Shown piece by piece: positions 7,379-15,743 of a stretch of 64,000 bases of DNA (position 1 is its first letter; every line of letters begins with the position of its first letter). The notes under the pieces were generated by a model. It did not search any database and was not told the origin of the DNA. It saw only the letters and a list, made by a program, of their open reading frames with translations. A program made the position numbers and the translations under genes. Source of the DNA: Saprospiraceae bacterium. GTDB taxonomy: Bacteria > Bacteroidota > Bacteroidia > Chitinophagales > Saprospiraceae. The stretch spans positions 1 to 64,000 of the forward strand of contig JALHRR010000011.1 in NCBI GenBank assembly GCA_022841345.1, given 5' to 3'.

Positions 7379-7584
7379 ACGGTAAAGAAGGATACTTTTT
7401 AGCTAAACGTGAATTAGGCCAATCTTTGGCTTACCGTATTGAAAAATACGAACAGGAAGCTAAACGAGCAGAAGCTGAAGGGAATGTTCATGCCCATATT
7501 GCAGCTAAGTCTCGTATTGATGAATTAGAAAAAGTCCGAAGTTATGTCAGAAATGTCATGCTTTGGGATAAAGATAATGATTAG
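7375..7584 (+). CDS. Small helical protein of unknown function
   Basis: 69 residues, charged and mainly helical (YEQEAKRAEAEG), likely coiled coil. It overlaps the previous gene by ATGA and ends 3 bases before the tRNA-like gene. Confidence 0.55.
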   Translation: MNGKEGYFLAKRELGQSLAYRIEKYEQEAKRAEAEGNVHAHIAAKSRIDELEKVRSYVRNVMLWDKDND

Positions 7585-7587
7585 TTT

Positions 7588-7663
7588 TGCGGGGTAGAGC
7601 AGAAGTAGCTCGCCAGCCTCATAAGCTGGAGGTCGCCGTGTGCAATTCCGGCCTCCGCAACCA
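7588..7663 (+). tRNA. Initiator-type tRNA-Met (CAT) with non-canonical D and T arms
   Basis: 76 bases with an encoded CCA end. The acceptor stem TGCGGGG/CTCCGCA has 7 pairs; the D stem is GAGC/GCTC, and the anticodon stem CCAGC/GCTGG carries loop CTCATAA (anticodon 7620-7622). Overall it resembles bacterial initiator tRNA: GCGGGGT at the start, GTAGCTCG, CTCATAA, AGGTCG and CCGCAACCA are shared with E. coli tRNA-fMet. It differs in key places: U1-A72 can pair, the anticodon stem lacks three consecutive G:C pairs, the 7-base D loop has no GG, and the T loop reads TGCAATT instead of TTCAAAT with a 4-pair stem. It may be functional, a decoy or decaying. Confidence 0.75.
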
Positions 7664-8038
7664 ATTTTAACCGCCTATCGCCGGAGTAGGGTGTCACGGT
7701 TGGGCCAGTGAGAGTATAGGCAAGAGCAAGCTAGAGTAGGACTTACTTGAATTTGCTCGTACTAGATGGTAACTGGCAATTCGGATTAGTTTATTTTTAA
7801 GAATCAAAGCATATGTGACGCTGATCCCCTTCGGGTAAGTTGAAGCGTGTACTTGCGGCGATGCCAAAAGCCTGGGCGATAAAACAGGCGGACAGTCTTC
7901 GTCCCGCGAAAGCCATCAGAAGATAGAGTAAATAGGTGAGTGCGAAAGGTATCGGATGGTACTTCCTGATCTGCAGGTCTAGGCACTTAAACGAGGGTAG
8001 TTGCAACTAACGGCCTATTAAAACTCTTTAATTTTACT
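7664..8038. other. Gene-free hairpin-rich segment, candidate structured RNA(s)
   Basis: About 375 bases with no credible gene, visibly richer in G and C than the neighbouring genes. Helices seen: GCCTAT (7673-7678) with ATAGGC (7716-7721), enclosing TCAC/GTGA; GAGCAA (7724-7729) with TTGCTC (7753-7758), enclosing AGTA/TACT; a CCC-TTCG-GG tetraloop hairpin near 7827-7836; GCCTG/CAGGC near 7870-7890; GGAC/GTCC near 7891-7905; and CCTG/CAGG near 7965-7977. The density of stable local hairpins suggests one or more structured RNAs. It does not show tmRNA, RNase P or group I intron hallmarks that I can recognise. Confidence 0.4.
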
Positions 8039-8120
8039 TATGCGGTAGCTTGAAATTCCCTGGAACGCGAAAGCCTCACAGGGTCAGTAGAAGTAGATCG
8101 GTAGAAATCCGAGCCGCGTA
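8039..8120 (+). ncRNA. tRNA-like element, no recognisable anticodon arm
   Basis: The ends form a 7-bp acceptor-like helix TATGCGG/CCGCGTA with one G-U pair. Immediately inside the 3' strand is a T-arm-like hairpin: TCGG (8098-8101), 7-base loop TAGAAAT, CCGA (8109-8112). The middle contains CCCTG/CAGGG with a 16-base loop instead of standard D and anticodon arms, and no CCA follows. It may be a degenerate tRNA or a tRNA mimic. Confidence 0.3.
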
Positions 8121-8122
8121 TT

Positions 8123-8374
8123 TTATTCGTCTAAAGGGCGACCCATTCTCTTAAGGTAATCATTACGCTCTTCCTTGCCACGAACCTCAGACCAGCCACA
8201 GTGTATACATGCGGATTTAACATAATAAGTGTATCCCTTAGATAGATCGTCTCCCTCTTTAGGAATTGGTCCACCAATACTCCATGCTTTCTTGTCACAT
8301 TGTCTGCAATCCATAAATCCATTCCAAGAAGGAGGTCTTACATTAATAAAAGAATATGGCACTCTAATTGACAT
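8123..8374 (-). CDS. Small zinc-ribbon-like protein
   Basis: 83 residues with two CxxC knuckles, CRQC near 23-26 and CIHC near 57-60, probably binding one zinc ion. It is the last gene of the minus-strand head cluster and overlaps the Mu F-like gene by TAATG. Role unknown; a small virion-assembly or nucleic-acid-binding protein is possible. Confidence 0.6.
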   Translation of the reverse strand: MSIRVPYSFINVRPPSWNGFMDCRQCDKKAWSIGGPIPKEGDDLSKGYTYYVKSACIHCGWSEVRGKEERNDYLKRMGRPLDE

Positions 8375-9141
8375 TATTTCTTCCTTTGAGATCTATATGC
8401 GCTATAATCTTCACCTTGGTATGAGAGCATTCCGTTCTTATCGAATCCGAATCCCTGAGACAAATAGGTTAAGGTACAGCGACAATGTGGATGAAGTCCA
8501 AATGCAGAGGGGTTATCCTCGCCGCGCTTATGATAGCCTTGTTTAAGTTCAGAAAACTTCCAAAGTCTGGGAGTTACTTGGTCTGGCATGAGATGGAGAC
8601 GCATACATTCTTTACAGGTAACACCGTCTTTTACTACCACGAAGAAAACGGTAGGATCGTTGTCACCCACACTAGACGCGACTCTGGAAATATCCATCAT
8701 CGTCCCAAGGTTTCTGAGTTTCGTTGCTTCTGATTCAGCAATCGCCTGCATGTGACTTTTGGCTTTAGCCATTTCTTCAGCAATAACTAGATTTACTTCA
8801 TTTTCATCAATTTTTTGATTACGCATTCTAGCTTCTTTAGCTAGGCCGTCAATACGCTCAGTGACGTTTGTCTTGGTCTTACTCTTAAGACTCTCTACGT
8901 AGCCAAAGGCACTTTCTAATAAGGATTTAAGAGCGTCAGATTCAATTTCGTTAGGAGCTTTATTACGCATAGCTTGAACGAATAGATTGGATAATCCAAG
9001 ATTTCTCTTAGAAGAGATGACTAGCGATTTAGCTTTTTTGAGTTTAGGGATATCGCCAATGAACTGTAGGGCAATGCTATCAAACATGTCCTCAATTATC
9101 TTTGCGATTTGCTCTTTTCCACTGCTGGAGATACCAAACAT
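8374..9141 (-). CDS. Phage Mu F-like head morphogenesis protein
   Basis: 255 residues. The N-terminal half is helical; the C-terminal part carries the Mu F / SPP1 gp7-type domain: VKDGVTCKECMRLH, a PRLWKFSEL segment and the terminal GLHPHCRCTLTYL motif with paired cysteines and histidines. Members of this family are minor head proteins that act in capsid assembly and DNA ejection and usually lie beside the portal gene, as here. A GGAG ribosome site precedes the start. Confidence 0.75.
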   Translation of the reverse strand: MFGISSSGKEQIAKIIEDMFDSIALQFIGDIPKLKKAKSLVISSKRNLGLSNLFVQAMRNKAPNEIESDALKSLLESAFGYVESLKSKTKTNVTERIDGLAKEARMRNQKIDENEVNLVIAEEMAKAKSHMQAIAESEATKLRNLGTMMDISRVASSVGDNDPTVFFVVVKDGVTCKECMRLHLMPDQVTPRLWKFSELKQGYHKRGEDNPSAFGLHPHCRCTLTYLSQGFGFDKNGMLSYQGEDYSAYRSQRKK

Positions 9142-9143
9142 GG

Positions 9144-9368
9144 TTACTCCTTAGTTTCTGACTTAGACTCTTCTGCCTGAGTTTCTACTGGAGCTTCAAT
9201 TACAGGCTCATCCATACGGCTGACCTGTTCCATGATTTTAAGATAGGCATGATCGCTCATGAGAGTTTGTCCAGGCTCACCTGCATTACTCCACATGACC
9301 AATTTTTGAAATTGTTCTTTTTTGTAATCGCTTAATTTATCAAATTCTGCTTTAACAAATGGAGACAT
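9144..9368 (-). CDS. Small protein between head genes, unknown function
   Basis: 74 residues from the ATG with an AGAGAAG ribosome site; a longer frame starting at 9389 lacks a good site. The product has a helical core and an acidic tail rich in Glu. It lies between the presumed scaffold and the Mu F-like gene in the late operon, so a structural role is likely. Confidence 0.6.
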   Translation of the reverse strand: MSPFVKAEFDKLSDYKKEQFQKLVMWSNAGEPGQTLMSDHAYLKIMEQVSRMDEPVIEAPVETQAEESKSETKE

Positions 9369-9369
9369 A

Positions 9370-10023
9370 TTACTTCTCTTTCTTAGCAAGACCTTCGATA
9401 TTTAGGATCTGCTTGATGTCTTTTCCAGCTTTACTCTCTTCTTCATCCCAAGACTTCATAATATCACTAACGATCTTATGCTGCATAGTAACAGCTGCTT
9501 TAGCGTTATCGTTCATGTTGTGAGAAGCTTGTTTGCTCATTTTGAAAGCTGGTTTATGTAAAGCTTGTGCAATTTTAGGAATAGCGGCATAAGATTTTTT
9601 CATTTCTGCAGCTTGAACCAATTTAGCACTAAATCCTTTAAGATTTGCAATTGCAGCTACTAAGCCATCTTTTTCATCAGACTTAAGCATAGATTCCAGT
9701 TTCTCAATATGTTGGTCAAGTTCAGATCCAGCAGGATTTTGAGAGTCAGGCTCACCGTTTGGATTAGCCATTTGCTCCGCTCCAGGTTGAGAACCTTCAG
9801 CGCCGTTAGCACCAAAGTCTGCACCGTCGCCTGCACCGGCCTGTTGTCCAGCCATAGCTTGAGCTTCCATTTCGGCTTGTTGTTGCTGTTGCTGCATCAT
9901 TTGATCTTGTGCGGCCTGTTGAGCGCCTTGCTCGAAACCGATGCGAAATGCAGCATCTACTGATTCCATGAACTTCATTTTAAGTTCTTGGTATTTTTGT
10001 TTGTAGTTAATCTGGTTAGACAT
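9370..10023 (-). CDS. Probable scaffold or prohead core protein
   Basis: 217 residues from the ATG with a GGAG ribosome site 8 bases upstream (a longer frame starts at 10050). It has an N-terminal coiled coil, a glutamine run and a low-complexity Gly/Ala/Gln/Pro region at about 40-105, and then a charged helical C-terminal half. Composition and position, directly after the portal gene and overlapping its end, resemble phage scaffolding proteins. No sequence signature proves this. Confidence 0.5.
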   Translation of the reverse strand: MSNQINYKQKYQELKMKFMESVDAAFRIGFEQGAQQAAQDQMMQQQQQQAEMEAQAMAGQQAGAGDGADFGANGAEGSQPGAEQMANPNGEPDSQNPAGSELDQHIEKLESMLKSDEKDGLVAAIANLKGFSAKLVQAAEMKKSYAAIPKIAQALHKPAFKMSKQASHNMNDNAKAAVTMQHKIVSDIMKSWDEEESKAGKDIKQILNIEGLAKKEK

Positions 10024-11878
10024 TTTCATCTCCATCAATTTCGTCTTCAATGTTCATTTTTAGAAATTCCATAGCAAATGGTTTAGGGGCAAAATACGCC
10101 TTAACTGCTGCAGGATTGACTTCTGCTAATAGCTGTAGCCATTGAATAAAGAAAGGATCACGTTTATACTTTAAAATAGGATCTAGCATTGCAGCTGGAT
10201 TGCCCATGAACATGCTTTTAACATCGCCCACATTAGAATACTTATCAAGGATCAATTGATAGCGTTCATTGAACGGTATTTGTCCACCCATAGCCTTGCC
10301 AATGCGATCTTTGTCAACTTCTTGTAACACTTCGTCATAGGTCATGTGTGTAGCCATGTCCTGCTGCAAACGAGTGCTTTCTTGTTCTTTAGACTGAGCG
10401 TCTAATCCAGAGAATTTGATCTCGCAGATTTTAGCCAGCATGGGATCAATGATTGGAAATAGTCTTTGGTTAAAAAAGGTCTGGAACTTGAGAATGAGAG
10501 GACGTAAGCCTGTGTCTCTAGCTGCAGTAAGCTTGAATTCGTTGTTAGACTCTGAAAGTGTCTGACTGTTCGTACCCTTTGAAAGATGACCGTAACCCGC
10601 GAGTTCATCTGGCGAAATACTGAAAGCTGATAGGATATTCCTAGCAATCTGATCGTACATAAATTGGAAGTCACTGTCTTGAAGTCCTTCCCCAGTCATT
10701 GGTAGCCAGTCTACTTTGTCGTTTGAACCGATACCAAAAATAGGTGTACGGAAAGAGTTGGAGACTGAATTAATAGAAGCGTTGAATTGTAGCTTCATAT
10801 CGTTTAATACTTGTTGATCTACTTCATCCGATTGTATAACAAGCATCCCTTTAGACGCTCGACCGTTCTGGAAATAGAGTTTTTTATACGCATCAATGGA
10901 GATATGGGTAGTGACGCTAGATACCACGGTATCAAGAGGAGACACAGGATAGCCATTATGCTCAACGTCAGTGCTAGGGAATAAATTAAAAACAAGCATT
11001 TCTTCATGCGTAAACGCTTGTCTTGGCGTTCCGTCGATAACTTGAAGCCAAGCATATTTATCCTCTCTCAGACTTGCTAAGTCAATATTGATCTTCTCAC
11101 CAGTCAAAGACTCAAGAGCTTTGATAGCTGTAACACGTAAGTTATTACCTACTTGCTCACCTTTTCTAACTGCTCTAACGATAGTGCCAACGTCAATTGG
11201 CCTAAAACGGAAGAAAGGATAGTTACCCTCTGAGTCAGTAGGTGCGTCACGATCATAAATAACCTCTGTAGCGAATCGACCGAAAGTCAGACCGTTACGA
11301 GATTGAATATCCATGAATTCTGCTAATGTAATTCTATCTTGAGTTTCAACACCTTCAGTGTGACCGCAATTCAGTAAAAGCTGCTCAAATCGTTTCATTC
11401 GAGCTGTAACTTTTTCGTACTGTTCAGGAGTCAAGATTTTAAAGAAGTCAGGTTTAATAACAAGTTCTACACCGATATTAAAGCGATCTTTTCTAAGATC
11501 TCCAAAAAGGCTCATCATTGATCCACGAGCACGCAAAATAGCAGCAACTAAGTGGTCAGTAATTCGGATTTGTTTTAGAACTTCATCAGGCAATAAACGA
11601 CGCTTAGATTTATATAGTCCAAGGTAATTATCGGCTGGAGTAGGATTTTCAGTAAACGCAAGTGCTGGAGCTTTCTTTGCAGTAGCGGTTCCAGTAGCTT
11701 GATTGATAGCGTACATCAAAGGACCGTCAGCTCCACCGTATCCGGCTTTTTCCAATGCATCGCCAGCATCTTGACTGAGCGCGAATACCATCTTATTTTT
11801 GGTAGCATTAGAAATAGCTTCAGCAGCTTTAACAGCTTCTGGAGATGGCGTATTGATTGGTTTTTGATCTTCGCTCAT
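10016..11878 (-). CDS. Portal protein
   Basis: 620 residues, within the usual range for large myovirus portals. Portal-like features include an N-terminal disordered arm, a central alpha/beta body with the DELAGYGHLSKGTN-type segment around residues 425-438 (the SPxxLG/GxxS region common in portals), and a long helical C-terminal crown region. It lies between a structural gene and the scaffold-like and Mu F-like genes, downstream of terminase. It forms the dodecameric ring through which DNA is packaged and ejected. Confidence 0.8.
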   Translation of the reverse strand: MSEDQKPINTPSPEAVKAAEAISNATKNKMVFALSQDAGDALEKAGYGGADGPLMYAINQATGTATAKKAPALAFTENPTPADNYLGLYKSKRRLLPDEVLKQIRITDHLVAAILRARGSMMSLFGDLRKDRFNIGVELVIKPDFFKILTPEQYEKVTARMKRFEQLLLNCGHTEGVETQDRITLAEFMDIQSRNGLTFGRFATEVIYDRDAPTDSEGNYPFFRFRPIDVGTIVRAVRKGEQVGNNLRVTAIKALESLTGEKINIDLASLREDKYAWLQVIDGTPRQAFTHEEMLVFNLFPSTDVEHNGYPVSPLDTVVSSVTTHISIDAYKKLYFQNGRASKGMLVIQSDEVDQQVLNDMKLQFNASINSVSNSFRTPIFGIGSNDKVDWLPMTGEGLQDSDFQFMYDQIARNILSAFSISPDELAGYGHLSKGTNSQTLSESNNEFKLTAARDTGLRPLILKFQTFFNQRLFPIIDPMLAKICEIKFSGLDAQSKEQESTRLQQDMATHMTYDEVLQEVDKDRIGKAMGGQIPFNERYQLILDKYSNVGDVKSMFMGNPAAMLDPILKYKRDPFFIQWLQLLAEVNPAAVKAYFAPKPFAMEFLKMNIEDEIDGDENV

Positions 11879-11895
11879 ATGTACCCTATATCACA

Positions 11896-12840
11896 TTACT
11901 CGATAGAGGCTAAAAATAACGCAGCTGTGTCAAGGCTAGTATTTTGAACATCCAAAGAATAAACGGTTGATTTTAACATGAACATGCCAGGCTGTTTTGC
12001 GTCATTGATAATGAACGGCTCTAGTTTTGCAACGATTGATCCGTTAACAGTGATGCTGACTTTTTGATTAGATTCCAAATAAATCAGATTTTTAGCGGCT
12101 GAATATACTGCAATAGCAGTAGTTTGTATCGAATTTTCGATTGGAAGGGCATCAGTTGAGTAGAATTCAAGGTAATTTCCTGCTACAGCGGTAATTTTAT
12201 ATGAATTCTGCGTAACTGCAGAGAATCCACCAGAAATAATCAATGTATCGCCAGCTTGAACGCCAGCAGCAGAATAGATTTCAATTTGATCTGCAAATGA
12301 AGCACCTAAAGTGATAGGACCTTCAGCGGCACCGATTTGATTTTCTACAGTAAAGCTTGTTGAGCTTTTTGCTAAAATCTTCCACTCGCCTTGATTTTGG
12401 ACATTAAATTGGCTTCCAATACGGACATTATCGCCAACAGCTACAGATGCTAAGTTAGGCAGTGTTCCACCGGAAAACGTGAAAATGGTCAGAGGACCAT
12501 TTAAAGTCACAGTAACTTGAGAAGTAGCGTCAGTTGCGATAGCCCTAGGAGTTCTGAAATTAGGTAGAGTTCCAGCAGAGGCTTTTAAGATGTAAGTATG
12601 TGTACTTAAAGGCTTTAATGAAATATCGTATTCAGTTGTTCCATCTTGAGCTAGCGTTCTAGTGCCGTTAAATAGGCTTTTAGATTCACCAGGAGCCAGG
12701 TCAAAGGCCTCAGAAAGAGGATTTGAAGCTATGATCCCGCTAATGTCGCGTGCCCACTTAAAATTGCTCAACGAAGGGTTATTGCTAGAATTAGCATCCG
12801 AAAATGCGTTCAAATAGACTAAGAAATTGAATTTACTCAT
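11896..12840 (-). CDS. Probable beta-rich structural protein
   Basis: 314 residues, rich in Ser, Thr, Ala and beta-strand patterns, with repeated short segments of the type GDTLIISGGF and GDNVRIGSQF. It lacks a signal peptide or cysteines. It lies between the homing endonuclease and the portal in the late operon with an AGAGG ribosome site. A virion decoration, neck or tail-adjacent protein is the likeliest reading. Confidence 0.55.
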   Translation of the reverse strand: MSKFNFLVYLNAFSDANSSNNPSLSNFKWARDISGIIASNPLSEAFDLAPGESKSLFNGTRTLAQDGTTEYDISLKPLSTHTYILKASAGTLPNFRTPRAIATDATSQVTVTLNGPLTIFTFSGGTLPNLASVAVGDNVRIGSQFNVQNQGEWKILAKSSTSFTVENQIGAAEGPITLGASFADQIEIYSAAGVQAGDTLIISGGFSAVTQNSYKITAVAGNYLEFYSTDALPIENSIQTTAIAVYSAAKNLIYLESNQKVSITVNGSIVAKLEPFIINDAKQPGMFMLKSTVYSLDVQNTSLDTAALFLASIE

Positions 12841-12868
12841 TAATGGACCTCTTTATAGGATGACCATA

Positions 12869-13477
12869 TTAAGATTGCTGTATTTCATAGACCAGTGTAT
12901 AGGCCCATTTTAATCGCTTACGCTGGCCTTTAAGAACCCTACTCACCTGTTTTGGCTTTACGTTAAAAAATTCAGCACATTCCTTAACAGATCCCCACAC
13001 TTGCCCCGTTTCAAGACATCTAATAGGTTTTTTACATTTTTCATGTATTTTGCTCATGTGAGACAGCATCCATGGGCGCTTAAGACCCATATTAGCTTCA
13101 GATACTTTACGCTTAGCGTCTTCACTTTGTTTTTTACCAAGCATAGGAGGAGTTTTCCATCTTCTGCCAGAAGAACTTTGGCCTCCCTTTAGTATGTTGT
13201 ATCTATTAGGGACTAATGAATTGTTATTTGTAATTAACTGTTCTTCAATCGTATTGAGAATTATCTTAATATCAGATTTATTATTTCCGACTACAGTATT
13301 TAGTATAGTGATTTTGAAATTTTCTTTTCCATATTTAGCTATTGCGTTTTTTAATACCTTACAGCAACTTTTATTGTTACAGTGCTCGCTCCATCTTTTG
13401 TTGACAGACTGAACTGTTTGACCTATATATATTTTTCCATTAATCAAATTTTCTATTTTGTAAATATAACCATTCAT
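12869..13477 (-). CDS. GIY-YIG homing endonuclease with NUMOD-type DNA-binding modules
   Basis: 203 residues from the ATG at 13477, chosen because it begins exactly at the GIY-YIG domain and lies 22 bases after the terminase stop; the frame is open further upstream. The catalytic module has GYIYKIENL and KIYIGQT, then an arginine in RWSEHC and the metal-binding glutamate in TIEEQLI. The C-terminal part has GKKQSEDAKRKVSEANMG (NUMOD3-like) and a helix-turn-helix-like NUMOD1 segment VWGSVKECAEFF. It is a free-standing selfish element of the SegA type lodged beside the terminase gene; no intron boundaries are visible. Confidence 0.85.
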   Translation of the reverse strand: MNGYIYKIENLINGKIYIGQTVQSVNKRWSEHCNNKSCCKVLKNAIAKYGKENFKITILNTVVGNNKSDIKIILNTIEEQLITNNNSLVPNRYNILKGGQSSSGRRWKTPPMLGKKQSEDAKRKVSEANMGLKRPWMLSHMSKIHEKCKKPIRCLETGQVWGSVKECAEFFNVKPKQVSRVLKGQRKRLKWAYTLVYEIQQS

Positions 13478-13499
13478 ATTAATATAGATTGCTTCTGAA

Positions 13500-15362
13500 T
13501 CAGAAATCCCAAAAGAATCCGCCCTTTTTGCCAGTTCCACCATGAAATTCATCGCCTCCACCAAGTCGCTTGGCGATCTCGTCGCGCATTAGCTCCGTAT
13601 TAGTTGGATTTTGGGGTTTACCGTACTTTTGGGCTTCATTTTCCAAAAAGGTGCTCACAGGCTTCTGATGGCCTCTGACAGGCCACTTATTTTGACCTAT
13701 ATAACGAATAGCGTCACAAATATCGGCGATACCACGGTCATCGTCAGGGTTCATGGTAGGATTGCCTTGGCCATCCAAAAGGAACCTATGTTTGCCAAGT
13801 GCTGTGATAGTTTTCTTATTTGAAGCATTGTTTAGAACTTTAAAGAGACGCTTACCAGTTGCATCAGTGATCTTAGAACGAGTTGCCTCGATACCACCAA
13901 GGACATCTTTTGTGAACTTAGGGGACTTCATACCATTTTTAGTAAAAGACTTAACGTGAGAAGGCATAGCTTGGTCACAAAACCAAGCAGAGACATTGTA
14001 TTTGTCCCTGAAAGACTTGCCGATTTCTAATTGGTCAGCGAATTCTAATCCAGGAGATGCGTATGTTTCCATCAACCATACTTCACCGTTTGGCAACATT
14101 GCCATAATAATGATAACGAAATCATGAGTATAACCCCAGTCCACACCTGCGTAGAAAGGAATGCCAGCGTCCTTCATGGCTTGTATCAATGTAGCGTCAG
14201 TCACTTCTTTAAGCTTCGTAGGACCCATAAGAGTTTCATACGCATCTTTGTTAGTGATTACGTTACCTTTACCGACTTGATTATTGAAACGAGGATAAAT
14301 CAAACCTTCAGATCCAGGCTTCCAGCACATAAGCTGAGCTTCAGCTGTATCTGGGTCATTATCTCGGAATTTTTGCATTACGGAAACGATAGGTTTATAG
14401 AATCCACCAGTCGCCGTTTGAGGCTTTTCACTAAGACGCTTTTTACAGACGGGAAGTAAAAGACATCCCTTACATCCTCCGTGAGCGTCTTTTACTAGTT
14501 CCCACTTATGTTTTTCAGCATCTGGGATCTGATTAAAATCTTCAACAGACATTTGTCTAAGTGGTAAATTTGAAGCAACATAAATGTCTTCTTTAGGAAG
14601 CTCAGGTTTATGACGAGAAGTAGGACAAGCTTCAGTAACGTCTAAGATATTCCACTTGACGATCTTGTAGTTTTTCTCAGCTGCAGAGTCAATAGCTTCT
14701 GTCATATTTCCGAATGCATATTTACGAGTGGAAAGATAGACAGTGACACCGTAAATACCTTTAGAGTATCCAGTGATGTTTTTTCCCTCTTTAAGAGCTT
14801 TCTTATCAGCCAAATCTAGCTCATCCAAAAAGATGACGTTAGCATGTAGGGAGTTCATACCTTTTGGCGTACAAATAAGGATCTTAATATAAGGCTGTTT
14901 ACCTTGAGGAGTTTGAAATTTGATTGTCCTTTTATTCTTGGTAAAATTTACCCATTTAGCAGTATCTAAAAGTGGTTGAATTTTGTGAATAAACTGATTA
15001 ATATAGGCAATACATACAGATGATTGTTCTTCTGTAGCGGCAGCGTGAGCAATCTCCAATTGAAAGTGGAGCATGAGTAATGTTTCCAGGATCGCAACAG
15101 ATACTGTTTTCATACCTTCACGGCATGATAGTAAGATGTATCCAGGGTTTACATCGCCAGAGTTATCTTTGAATGTTTTATATACTTGCCAAATGGCATC
15201 CAGAGGACTTGAATTAGAATCTGGATCAGTGATTTCTAAAGGAATCTCAAGATCTAGAAATCCTCTGGCCCAATCCTTAAGTTGTATTGCGGACGAAAGT
15301 GGAGCAAAGAGTAATTCACAATACTCTCTTTTTTCCTGTTCTGTCTTGTTCGTAAAGTCCAT
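13500..15362 (-). CDS. Terminase large subunit
   Basis: 620 residues. The ATPase half has a degenerate Walker A, CREGMKTVSVA near residues 79-90, and Walker B NVIFLDELDLAD. The nuclease half begins at YAGVDWGYTHDF (RNase H fold, first aspartate) and ends with DDDRGIADICDAIRYI. Between them are paired cysteines in CPTSRH and CKGCLLLPVCKK that could bind zinc. The protein cuts and pumps DNA into the prohead through the portal. It starts close to the upstream small gene, which overlaps it in another frame, and is followed by the homing endonuclease. Confidence 0.92.
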   Translation of the reverse strand: MDFTNKTEQEKREYCELLFAPLSSAIQLKDWARGFLDLEIPLEITDPDSNSSPLDAIWQVYKTFKDNSGDVNPGYILLSCREGMKTVSVAILETLLMLHFQLEIAHAAATEEQSSVCIAYINQFIHKIQPLLDTAKWVNFTKNKRTIKFQTPQGKQPYIKILICTPKGMNSLHANVIFLDELDLADKKALKEGKNITGYSKGIYGVTVYLSTRKYAFGNMTEAIDSAAEKNYKIVKWNILDVTEACPTSRHKPELPKEDIYVASNLPLRQMSVEDFNQIPDAEKHKWELVKDAHGGCKGCLLLPVCKKRLSEKPQTATGGFYKPIVSVMQKFRDNDPDTAEAQLMCWKPGSEGLIYPRFNNQVGKGNVITNKDAYETLMGPTKLKEVTDATLIQAMKDAGIPFYAGVDWGYTHDFVIIIMAMLPNGEVWLMETYASPGLEFADQLEIGKSFRDKYNVSAWFCDQAMPSHVKSFTKNGMKSPKFTKDVLGGIEATRSKITDATGKRLFKVLNNASNKKTITALGKHRFLLDGQGNPTMNPDDDRGIADICDAIRYIGQNKWPVRGHQKPVSTFLENEAQKYGKPQNPTNTELMRDEIAKRLGGGDEFHGGTGKKGGFFWDF

Positions 15363-15489
15363 CTTTTATTTCTTCTTTAGCCTTGCGACGAGCGCGACTC
15401 TTATTTGCTCTAAATTTTTCACTTTTAGCTTCAGCAACGCAGCATGAGCAAGGTGATATTAAACATTTTTTGCTGCCGTAGGTTTTCAT
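15316..15489 (-). CDS. Small cysteine-rich basic protein upstream of terminase
   Basis: 57 residues with CLISPCSCC near residues 9-17 and a strongly basic middle (RANKSRARRKAKEEIK). It starts by TAATG overlap with the upstream gene and ends 47 bases inside the terminase gene in another frame. Tight coupling on both sides supports a real gene. The metal-knuckle plus basic-helix makeup resembles SEC-C-like or other small nucleic-acid-binding proteins; function not established. Confidence 0.5.
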   Translation of the reverse strand: MKTYGSKKCLISPCSCCVAEAKSEKFRANKSRARRKAKEEIKDGLYEQDRTGKKRVL

Positions 15490-15743
15490 TACGAAACTAC
15501 ATCCAAAAATTCATCGTTACATTCTATTGTTAAAATTGTAATTATACCACCTACAGAAGCACCTATTGCAGAAATTTTATCTTCCGCATCTGAAAGTGGG
15601 CCGAATGCCGCCTTCTCTTTTGGTTTAAGTATTCTACTAAGATAAGCGTGAGATAATTTATCAATCAAAACATATTTAGGCAATTTTCCATTGTTTTTAT
15701 AGTATTCTGTAATTTTATTATCAATAATATCTTGCGTAATCAT
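15489..15743 (-). CDS. Small protein of unknown function downstream of the chaperonin
   Basis: 84 residues with a hydrophobic, glycine-containing stretch (ISAIGASVGGIITILTI) near residues 58-74 that may be a membrane segment or a buried strand. Its start directly follows the chaperonin stop (TAAATG), so the two are translated together. A GroES-like role is conceivable from position but no GroES motif is seen. Confidence 0.5.
   Translation of the reverse strand: MITQDIIDNKITEYYKNNGKLPKYVLIDKLSHAYLSRILKPKEKAAFGPLSDAEDKISAIGASVGGIITILTIECNDEFLDVVS

Noticed and set aside
7797-8006. Minus-strand open frame of 69 codons in the hairpin-rich segment
   Set aside because: It starts with TTG, has no ribosome site, and covers the structured G+C-richer region; a chance frame is more likely.
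12869-13564. Group I intron hosting the GIY-YIG gene
   Set aside because: The terminase gene is intact and the endonuclease lies after its stop; no intron ends or conserved core are visible.
14124-14459. Long plus-strand frame opposite the terminase gene
   Set aside because: The minus-strand frame is an unmistakable terminase; the antisense frame has no ribosome site and is a shadow.
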